Positions 55,369-64,000 of a stretch of DNA of 64,000 nt are shown one piece after another. Each line of letters starts with the position of its first letter. Position 1 is the first letter of the stretch. The notes under the pieces are model-generated. The model was not told where the DNA came from. It was given only the letters and a program-made list of their open reading frames with translations, and made no database searches. Position numbers and translations under genes: made by a program. The stretch spans positions 33,385,138 through 33,449,137 of the forward strand of contig NC_052349.1 in assembly GCF_009727055.1 (NCBI RefSeq), given 5' to 3'. This stretch comes from Benincasa hispida. Its lineage: Eukaryota; Streptophyta; Magnoliopsida; Cucurbitales; Cucurbitaceae.

Positions 55369-57177
55369 TGTAACGGTAAAATTACTTCCTTATTAATGAT
55401 GCATGCATTAATGGACTCAATTCATGCAATACTACTTCTAGATATGCATTATTAATGGATGCTTTTGTAGTATGTTGTGCGTTGTCACAAGTTTCCTTGC
55501 GTTGGAACCAAGTATAATTCCATCGCAAGTTTCTCGGTGTGATTCGAAGTCGAACATAGAGACTGTTTGAGGTTATTGCGTTATGTTTATGATACATGCG
55601 ACTAGGTTTTTCAATTTAATAAAAGTATTTGTGTACAAGAATATAAAGTTGTGATAAAGTAAAGGAAAGTAGTAAAAATGCGATAATAAAATAAAATGCA
55701 GTAAACCTAAGCTAAGATGGTACAAGATACAGGTGGCATGATACAAAATACTGAGGGCAAGGCTGGTTGTGAAGATTATACACAGATCATGTGATGCGAT
55801 GGCAAGTCTTATGTACGAAGCAGAAAGAGAAAGATAACTGATATAAACATCGCAAGTTCCTTAATTGCATTAAAGTCATAAGTACAGTTATGTTTTTCCC
55901 TTAGCGTACACCTTTCAGTGATCAGCCGCGTTTCCACATGTCTGTGGTGAAACAGAGATGAACGTAATGAATGCAAGGTTTCTTCCATTCCTAGAAGTAC
56001 TACTCGCTAAGTTAACACATTCTTCTGACCTTATCTCGATAGATCAGAATGACATCTTCACTTCTTCTCTCACAGGTGATGATGCCGTCTAGCATGCTTT
56101 AGCTAAACAAAATTATCTCTCTAACACAAATTAAGTACTCGTTTAATTCATATTGACTACCCGGGGATTAAGAACACTTTATGAAGAAAACGATAAATGG
56201 AGGAACGAAAATAGACAGAGAAGTGGTAATGAAAACGATCGAGACATTCAACATATCTATTTAGCATCTGATACATGGTGTGTGAATGAAGAGATAAAAG
56301 AGATGAGATACAATGATGAAAAGAGAGAGAAAATACAAACGAGCGCCAATGTCTCAGCACTGATTTGGATGGAGATTTGCTTGCCGAAATGGATGGATCA
56401 TGTGCAAGGATGAACTTCCCTCTCAGGCTTGCTCAACCGGTAGCAGGGATCTGAGTATAGAGCTTCACGACGGTGATCTGGAAAATTAACACTGAGACTC
56501 ACCTCTCGGCCTTGTCTCTTCTTCTTCCCGGATTTCTTCAGTTTAACACCCAGCTTAACCTTTTTCTCAATATAATAGCAGCAATTAACCCCATATCAAG
56601 TAAGCTTTTTTTTCTGTGAATTCTATGGGGTATTTATAGGTGAAGATCTTTGAGTCTAGCCTTGTGGTCCCCACTTGTTGTTATGGAAATTCCAAAGATG
56701 GAGGGATATTATTCCTTCTGTTATGCAATCAGACCGTCAAATCTACACAACAGTTAGGCGTCACGTGGTACAATCCTCCACATTTTCATTGCTCAGCTGC
56801 GTCTTTCGATTGAGTGTTCGCATGCAGTGTTGTTTTTATTACTGCATGCGGTTGAAAGTTAGCTCTGGATCGAGTGTCGCATAGTGCCGTCATTGCGTTA
56901 ATCATCTTTTCATTGTTGATTGACGAACGCAATGTGTCAGAGATGCGTTGGTCAGTTTATCTTGAGCCTTAATTGCAAGCAGTGACTTGATTTTTTGCAA
57001 AACAGAGTAGAAATCTCCTCTTCTTCCATCTTAATGATGTTAGTGGGTGTAATTGTGATAATTCAGAATTATTGTATTTCTAAGCTAAGTTTCATACAAT
57101 TGGCGCATATATATTCTCTTTTGGCCGCAATATCTAGATAAGGCAGTATAAATAACTTGTATTTCTACAAGTTATCA
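55369..57177 (-). repeat. Gypsy-D 5' LTR (right copy)
   Basis: TGTAACGGTAAAATTAC to CTACAAGTTATCA, followed by TSD GTTAG. Frames within (55382-56884) are LTR sequence shared with the left copy and have no domain. Confidence 0.9.
56631..56638 (-). promoter_or_regulatory. TATA box of Gypsy-D 5' LTR
   Basis: TATAAATA on minus, conserved with 47952-47959. This copy would drive the Gypsy-D genomic RNA. Confidence 0.65.
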
Positions 57178-58090
57178 GTTAGACATTCAATACAATTTCT
57201 ATCATTGATTTTACGAATTAATTATGCTAACGAATTATGCATACAACTTTCCACTTTACTCGACTAAGCTAGTCTTTACAAAGGCAGACAACTAGCAAAA
57301 ATCTAATCAAGAAAGCATCTTAAACATTGAGTAAAGTTGGGAAGCCCTAACTCTAATCAACCTATATGCCTCTAATCTTATTGGGTTCGATAATGTCCAT
57401 ATAGAATAGAAAACATATGCATTATGCTCAAGGATTCAATTGCGTCGACTAATCTTCAAGATAGCCATATTCAATTAATCGTAATTATCTTCAAATCTAG
57501 CAATTAATGTATTCTAGGAATAGCTATCAAATACACAATTAACTATTGCCACCTGGTAGACCTTAGCTAGACATTTTTATATATCAATACATTGATAGCA
57601 ATATATCCAATCAAGATTGTAGCAAAACTAAGTATCTTGGCTATACATGCTTAAAAGATAAAGATCCCTAAACATGCTTGTAGATGTTCACATCCTTAAC
57701 TCTGGGTCGATGCTTGGTTGTGCAAGGCGCACGCATGCGTAGACAATTCCATCAATCTTCAGAGCGTTTTGATGTTCTTGGCAGCATTATAATTTTGCCC
57801 TATTGTGCAGCAATATGATGCATTCTGTCTTCAAGCGTTGCTCAATGCTTTTGAGAGGGTCGTGACGCTGCTTCTGATGGCATTTTGGTAGTTATTTTGA
57901 TTCTATTCAAATTTGTTGATTTCTTGGTTCTTTTTTTTTTATCCTTTTTAGCCCAAACTTTTTGTAATGACTCTTAATTACTCCCAAGACTGTTTTACCT
58001 ATAAAGTGAACATTAAAAGAATAAAAAAATAACATAGTTTTGAGGAAATTAACGTAGAAAAGATATCTCTCTTCAAGACCTATCAAAACA
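57178..58090 (-). repeat. Gypsy-E 3' LTR, second part
   Basis: TSD GTTAG (57178-57182), then sequence matching 61316-62598 of the right LTR, with about 370 bp missing relative to that copy (mainly the part near 61815-62100). Ends CCTATCAAAACA before the PPT. Confidence 0.85.
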
Positions 58091-61036
58091 CCCCCAACTT
58101 AACTCTTGGTCATCCCGAGCAAGTTGAAACTTAGAAATATGAATGCAATCAATCAAAACATGAACATTCATTTGTGCATTCATTCAAGGAGGTCATTCAG
58201 AATGTTTATATGTTTTCTTTTATCTACACAAAAATTCGATTCACATCTCTCTTTTCAACAAACAAGGAAGTAATGATACAAATAGATATTTAGAAATTTA
58301 ATGTTTTGCTAACAATGAGTTGAAACTTATTTTTGAAAAGAAAATGTCTTTTTCTTGCAAAGTCATAAAAGAAAAGACTACTAAGTTTTAGTTTATTTAA
58401 AGGCCAAAATTAGTAGAAAGGTGATATCAAACTCTCAATTCATTTTCACCCTACACTGGCTTGGTTATCGGTTTAAGATATACCTAACTTGCAAAAAAGA
58501 GAGATAATTCTAAGACAAGGGTGCCTTTTTATAAACTCATGCACAAAAAATGTAATTGGCATTTCTTTTACCTAGAGGGATAGCCTTCACACTCCGACCG
58601 TAGGGAACCTATTGCTCTTTTCTTGCAGGCCCTAACTAGACATGATGGAGGTAGCTTTTTTCACCTCTATCCATGCATTCACACACATGTTAGTGAAAGT
58701 TATGTTATTTTTGCAAGCTTGCTTTATTTTTTTATTTGATGCTAGCAATTTTTTTTCCTTTTTTCTTTTTTAATACTGGGTTCTTTTTATTCCTCTTTGT
58801 CTAGACTTGGTACTCTAACAAGATGGTTGTTCTTAGACCAAAGGTTGTCCTATCGGGATAACAAAGAAAATTGAGTAGATATGACGTTTCTAAAAGTTTT
58901 AAGATTTTAAATAAATCTAAAAACGCGAAGTATTCGATTTTTTTATGAAATTAAAAGAAAAAGAAATTTTCTTTTGAAAAATTTGGTTTGAAAATTTTAA
59001 GTGGTCTAAAGTTTTATATGTATTTTTACTTGAAAGAATGCATCATCAAAGTTTCATTGATAAGAATTGAGAGATTTGTGTAAATCAAATGAGAGCATAA
59101 AAACAAAGTGAATGTGTTTCTTGAATGTATAAACATGCATTTAATCAATTATGCATTTAAAGCAAAAAGATTCATTTAAAAAATTTCAAGAGATCAAGGA
59201 ATATCAAGAAATATTGTACTCAGAGAATCAAAGATATGCCATCGAAATGCATTAGAGCCTAAAAAATATATCAAGATATATATAATCAAAGTCACAAAAT
59301 CTAAATAACCCAAGCTTAGGTGCTTAAGGGTTCCAGACATGAATTTGTATATCATTATAGAGCAATTTTTTTTAATAAGGCTCATTTTTTTTTATACAAC
59401 CCTAATTAAAGAACACCATGAACATGCAATGTTCCTCACCCCCAACTTAAAATTTAAACATTGTCCTCAATATTTTAAAATGTAGATATAAGCGTGAAGA
59501 CAAATAAAGGGAATAGAAAACTCCCCTGTTTTTTCATGTAGTGGGTGGTGATGGAATTTTCTTCCTGCTTCAAAATGTTGTTTTTCTTTCATTTTTTTTC
59601 CTACAAAAAGAAAAGAAAAAAAAAAAAGAAAAGCTACAAAAAAAAGTTGGTCTAAAAATTATATTCTTAGAAAGAAAATAAAGGAAAGCGAATAAAAGTT
59701 GTTTTATTTTTTATGCCCGGCTACCTCTAGGAGGGGCAAATTTTTAACGTTGATTGCTCGATACAACCCGTCTTTTTTGTTTTTCAAGGTACTTAAAATT
59801 TTTCATACTTCTCTGTTCTTCTCTTAGATGAATCTATATAGCCTAGAAAGGCTATAAGAGTACTAATCTTTTGATGAAAACCAGACAGGTCAAATTTGTT
59901 TTTTCTAATTTTGGTAAAAAGAAGAAAAAGAAAGAATCAAAAGACTCAAGTGACCCAAAGGAGTGGAAATAAAGAAAATACTCAACAATAGCCTCTGACT
60001 CGTAAGGATAATATGAGCAGTAAAAAAAAATATATGAGATGCCAGAGGGAAGAAGAGAATGAGGTTTGGCAACCTCAAACTCTGTTACCCGAGACACCTC
60101 AATATAAAGTTGTGACTCATACTCTACCTTACCGACTTATTTTTGGTACAACGAGGAGTAAATATCTTCTTCATAGTTGATTGAGAGAATTCATCGAATG
60201 TGTCGATCTCGATGCAATAGATAATTGAGGGCTCTGAACGACTTTCCAGTATAAGCTCGGGATGTGCAAGATGAGGAATAGGCTCTACCTCAACGAGCAT
60301 GGATGTTTGAGTGTCCAAGTGAGACTCAATAGGTTCTTGCACATACTGAAAAGAAGCATTAGAAAATTCACACATAATAAAATCCTAAGTCTTACCTTGA
60401 CCTATACTTCGAGGAACCAGCTGCTCAGCATAATGGTTGATGCAAGCAACTTCACTGCAAGGTTCGATATGACTAGAAGATTGTTGATCCCAAGACTCTT
60501 CTAGTCTCCTTACTGATTCAGTAATCTGAGCAATGAGGTTACTCAAATTACTAAATTCAGTTTTAACTTCGGTTACAAAATTGAAGCTATTTTGTTGGAG
60601 ACTAGAGGATTCTTGTTGATTGAGGGTGGATTCCTACACAATCTCACAAGAATTGTTAGAAAGCTCCATAACTAATTCTTCCAGAGAAATACCTGAATTG
60701 GAGGAAGTGGTATGTTTGGCTAGACATCTCCCAAGAAGGGAAATTTTCGCGTATAGAACCACATGAAACCTATGTTTTCCTAATAGCCAAATCTTGAACA
60801 AGAGAGGTTTGTTGAAAAATTTGACTTTTAAGTTCATTTATTTCTCTTACCTTTTGTTCTTCCTTACGTTGAGTTGCTTGTCTTGAAAGAAGTGCATAAA
60901 AGATATTCATATCCACCATATTAAAACAAGTGACTCAAAGAAAGAAAAATCTTTTTGGTGTTTTTAAAGTTTACAAGTTGAATTTAACTAAGAAGGAGAT
61001 TAAATGGCTTAGCCTTCCCTAGCAACAACACCATTT
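58091..61036 (-). other. Gypsy-E internal region: UTR and an unrecognised remnant
   Basis: 58091-59480 is 3' UTR like Gypsy-C: a PPT at 58091, shared blocks near 58510-58920, and a GAGGACAATG...AAGTTGGGGGTG module at 59472-59437 (minus). 59480-59850 is A-rich (for example 59605-59645) and has no gene. On minus, 60920-59850 holds short frames (60837-60634, 60375-60124, 60097-59852) that may be a decayed leader ORF or gag start, but I recognise no domain. The PBS lies at 61033-61016. Polymerase and integrase are absent. Confidence 0.65.
61016..61033 (-). other. Primer-binding site of Gypsy-E (decayed)
   Basis: On minus TGGTGTTGTTGCTAGGGA: 13 of 18 positions match the tRNA-Asp-type PBS, and all five differences are C-to-T or G-to-A. 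Confidence 0.75.
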
Positions 61037-62598
61037 TGTTCGTGCTCGAATCGATGTCGTTAATTCGACTATAACAGAAAAAAAAATATTTATAAATCAC
61101 CAAAACCTACATCTTATAACAATAAGTAGCATAAGCGGCAAGTACGGGGTCGATTCACAGGGAAGTTTAAGTTTAATCTTTTCTTAAGCTAAATTCAACT
61201 ATGAAAGCGATAAAAACGAGGGTTTTGATAAAACAAGAATCATACTTGAAAATCAAAAGATAAAAGATAAATGCAAACAAGTCTTGTTCAATCTCATTTC
61301 TAGTTCAAATTAGACATTCAATGCAATTTCTATCATTGATTTCTACGAATTAATTATGCAAAAAAATTATGCATACAACTACTCACTTTACTCGACTAAG
61401 CTAGTCTCTACAAAGGCAGACAACTACCAAAAATCTAATCAAGAAAGCGTCTTAAACATTGATTAAAGTTAGAAAGCCCTAACTCTAATCAACCTATATG
61501 TCTCTAATCCTATTGCGTTCAATAGCATCCATATACAATAGAAAACATATGCATTATGCTCAAGGATTCAATTGCGTCGACTAATCGTTAAGATAGCCAT
61601 ATTCAATTAATGAAAATTATCTTGAAATCTAGAAATAATGTATTCTAGGAATAACCATCAAATACACAATTAACTATTGCCACTTGGTAGACCTTAGCTG
61701 GACATTCTTATATATGAATATATTGATAGCAACATATCTAATCAAGATTGTAGCAAAACTAAGCATGTTGGCTATACATGCTTAAAAGATAAAGATCCCT
61801 AAACATGCTTTTAGAAGTCAAATTGATTCAAAGATCCATAAATTCAGAATGCAAATTGTAAAGAAAAGTAGAAAACTCAAGAAAATTGAAAGAATCCTTG
61901 AAACTAGAAACATGACTGAAAACCTAATTCATAAACTCATTGACAAATCTATGAAGAAATCCAATACATTGTTTACAAATCAAAGAAAAGAAATGAAAAT
62001 CTAACTAGTTGGAAAAAAAATTACCAAGGAGATGAACTAATCTTGAGAAAAACTTTGAACTCCATGAAAATTTTGCCTCTCCCTTCACTAAAAAACAAAA
62101 GAAAACGTTTTATAATTGTAGGTGTAGCATCACAACGCTAAGGCTAGCGTTGCAACGCTAAATCGTAAAACGGCCAATGTTGTGCAGCAATATGATCCGT
62201 TTTATAATTGTAAGGTCAATGCTCGATTGCGCAAGGCACGCGTGTGTGCGGAGAATTTTGTCAATCTCTAGAGCATTGCGATGCTCTTGATCTTGGCAGC
62301 GTTGCAACACTGCCCTGTTGTGCAGCAATATGATCTGTTCTATCTTCAAGTGTTGCTCAATGCTTTTGGAAGGGTCGTGATGCTACTTCTGATGGCATTT
62401 TGGTAATTATTTTGATTCTCTTCAAATTTATTGATTTGTTGGTTCTTTTATTTATCCTTTTTAGCCCAAACTTTTTGTAATGACACCTAATTACTCATGG
62501 GACTGTTTTACCTATAAAATGAACATTAAAAGAAAACAAATAACATAATTTTGAGGGAATTAATGTAGAAAAGATATCTCTCTTCAAGATCTATCACA
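61037..62598 (-). repeat. Gypsy-E 5' LTR (right copy)
   Basis: 1562 bp, TGTTCGTGCTCGAATCG to GATCTATCACA. Includes AACGCTA/GCGTTGCAACGC words near 62130-62160 and 62270-62320. No gene is seen. Confidence 0.87.
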
Positions 62599-63506
62599 AA
62601 CCTAAAGTTGCAGACAAAGGAAAGTGTTTCTGCTGCAATGAAGACGGGCACTGGAAGAGAAACTGCCTGAAGTACTTTGTGGAAAAGAAAGTGAAAAAAG
62701 CAAAACAAGGAAATTAGTTTCTAAAGAATGCCTGAAGATGAAGAGATAACTCTCAGAATTATGAACAAGGGAGGCTATCTAAGAAAAATCAGTGGGAGTT
62801 CCTGAAGTTGTTTTTTCAAAAGATAGATCCATTATATTAGATAATGTACTTCTTGTTAATGTAATAAAAGTCTTGTATCTATATTTTGTACGAACATTTA
62901 TATAAAAGTATCCTTTTGACATAAATGAAGTGTTCATTAGCAAAAGAAGTATTTTTATATGTTCTACTATGAAACAACTTCTATGTTAAAACTGACCAAA
63001 GCGAAAGCCATTTCACATATTCAAATATTTAAAATGGCTGAAAAAAAAGGCAAATGTTTCTTCAAGTATTTATCTTTGGCAATTAAAGATTTGGTCACAT
63101 AAATCTTAATAGGATTGAGAATGGTTAAAAAGTGGTCATCTAAATCAGTTAGAAGATAACCTTTTAACATTTTGTGAGTCTTGTCTTGAAGATAAGATAA
63201 CCAAAAGATTTATTATAAGAAAGGTCTTAAGAGCTAAAGAACCCTTAAAGCTTGCACATTCAGACCTATATAGTCCAATGAATGTCAAGGCACGAAAAAG
63301 GTATGAATATTTCATCGGTTTTATTGATGATTATTCAAAGTACAATTATATTTACCTAATTTTATCATGAGTAAAGAACATTTGAAAAATTAAAGGTGTT
63401 TAAAAACTTATTAGGTAAAAAAAAGACATTTTTATCAGATCGAGGTGGAGAGTACATAAAATCTGAGATTTCTAGGACTATTTGATAGAACATGGAATCT
63501 AATCAC
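62599..63506 (+). pseudogene. Copia gag/integrase remnant right of Gypsy-E
   Basis: It starts in the copia nucleocapsid with a complete knuckle (CFCCNEDGHWKRNC, 62625-62666) and the same KQGN-stop as Copia-2, so about 165 bp repeat 46240-46404. The protease DSGA loop is not found. GAG-pre-integrase (GHINLNRIEN, KITKR) and the integrase core (HSDLYSPMNVKA, FIDDYSKY, LSDRGGEY) follow in broken frames, ending at LIEHGI. RT is missing because another LTR begins at 63507. It may be a second copy of the Copia-2 family. Confidence 0.8.
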
Positions 63507-64000
63507 TATTTGGATTGATGTCCTAATTCTCCCAGAGTCTCGCTGTTTTGTAAAGATACACATTATTCAATGAATAAAATAAGTGTTATTTAATTATGGC
63601 ATTTACTCATATCCAATAAACAAAGCTCCTTGGTTATCTTATGTGAACTTAAGCATGTATATGTGATATACAAGTGGATCATGCCTTAAGTGATAACCTA
63701 AATCGGTCTGTAGTATAAGGATTAAGGTGGGATACTTGATCCTGGTGACACTACGGATATGGCCCGGTTTGTAGAGGTTTGCAAGTGTTGTAAACTACTA
63801 CAGATGGTTGATCTTGACCATTCACGTGGAAACGTGGAACGGGGGTGTCCTATACAAAGACGTGGAACTTAAGCATGTATATGTGATATACAAAGACTAT
63901 GTATATAACGCCGTTGATACTAGAGACTTGCATCTCACCTAAATGACCATAGGTGATACGACCTCAATCCTCAGTGTTTTATGAACTCTTGCCTTTGAGG
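63507..64000 (+). repeat. Copia-type LTR, 5' part, running off the window
   Basis: Starts TATTTGGATTGATGTCC and matches the copia solo LTR at 32380 onward (TTTACTCATATCCAATAAA, ACAAGTGGATCATGCC, CTGGTGACACTAC). A 29-bp block (GAACTTAAGCATGTATATG...) at 63645 is repeated at 63865, where the solo LTR has different sequence. Whether it is a nested insertion or the 3' LTR of an internally deleted element cannot be told here. Confidence 0.78.

Larger units (their letters stand above)
46682..57177 (-). mobile_element. Gypsy-D: Athila-like element, minus strand, nested in the Gypsy-E LTR, TSD GTTAG
   Basis: LTRs at 46682-48494 and 55369-57177 (1813 and 1809 bp) begin TGTAAC and end AGTTATCA on the plus strand. 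The TSD GTTAG is perfect at 46677-46681 and 57178-57182. On the minus strand the order is PBS, gag, protease, RT, RNase H, integrase and 3' UTR. Most of gag to protease shares one frame with only nonsense mutations, so this is the least damaged element here. Its LTR start on minus (TGATAACTTGTAG) resembles Gypsy-A/B (TGATAACGGGTAG), so the three are one lineage. The 3' UTR contains three library adapters. Confidence 0.93.
46405..62598 (-). mobile_element. Gypsy-E: non-autonomous Athila-like element, minus strand
   Basis: The left LTR (46405-46681 plus 57183-58090, split by Gypsy-D) and the right LTR (61037-62598) share the start TGTT(T/C)GTGCTCGAATC and many internal blocks. The internal region is only 58091-61036, with a PBS beside the right LTR and a PPT (TTAAGTTGGGGG on minus) beside the left one, so the element reads right to left. 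It has Gypsy-C-like UTR but no recognisable protease, RT or integrase. There is no matching TSD: left flank AGGAT, right flank AACCT. Confidence 0.83.

Noticed and set aside
60124..60837. Env-like or host protein gene in Gypsy-E
   Set aside because: Short frames broken by stops, with no signal peptide, membrane segment or recognised domain.
1..64000. tRNA or rRNA genes
   Set aside because: No cloverleaf or conserved rRNA blocks were seen; tRNA-like words are only primer-binding sites beside LTRs.

Overview
The window looks like repeat-filled intergenic DNA of a flowering plant. Nothing in it reads as an intact host gene. Almost every base can be assigned to broken LTR retrotransposons of the Ty1/copia and Ty3/gypsy superfamilies, plus one clear hAT-type MITE. 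The gypsy elements have Athila-type hallmarks: a primer-binding site resembling the 3' end of tRNA-Asp (TGGCACCGTTGCC...), DLGAS-type proteases and an H-H-C-C integrase. The copia proteins resemble those I remember from cucurbit genomes, so a dicot, perhaps a cucurbit, is my guess; that is inference only.

Layout (element names are mine). 1-2677: Copia-1, 5' UTR, gag, protease and integrase, cut at a 10-N gap. 2791-3397: hAT-type MITE with a perfect 8-bp target duplication (TSD). 3406-6290: degraded long LTR, reverse orientation. 6291-7728: AT-rich DNA and a possible second MITE. 7729-41556: Gypsy-C, minus strand, host of a deep nest. Its left LTR carries a 2846-bp solo LTR (8938-11783, TSD TGTAA). 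Its 3' UTR carries Gypsy-A (12347-31998) and a 2048-bp copia-type solo LTR (32380-34427, TSD AACCC). Gypsy-A carries Gypsy-B (16708-26224, TSD GCTAC), and Gypsy-B carries a 2856-bp solo LTR (19403-22258). The deepest chain is thus four levels: Gypsy-C, Gypsy-A, Gypsy-B, solo LTR.

41557-46404: Copia-2 (5' LTR, PBS, gag), which splits the right LTR of Gypsy-C. 46405-62598: Gypsy-E, a non-autonomous minus-strand element whose left LTR holds Gypsy-D (46682-57177, TSD GTTAG), the best-preserved polyprotein here. 62599-63506: a copia gag/integrase remnant repeating about 165 bp already present left of Gypsy-E. 63507-64000: start of another copia LTR.

All coding regions are pseudogenes with stops, frameshifts or lost catalytic residues. 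Differences between copies are largely C-to-T/G-to-A, as expected for methylated, silenced repeats. Four perfect 38-bp palindromes (22455, 49018, 49204, 49304) are the Tn5 mosaic-end junction used in Nextera mate-pair libraries. They are sequencing artefacts that create false duplications and chimeric ORFs. I found no convincing new biological system. The most useful observations are the TSD-dated nest, the adapter contamination, conserved non-coding modules in the gypsy 3' UTRs, and the anomalous flanks of Gypsy-E.
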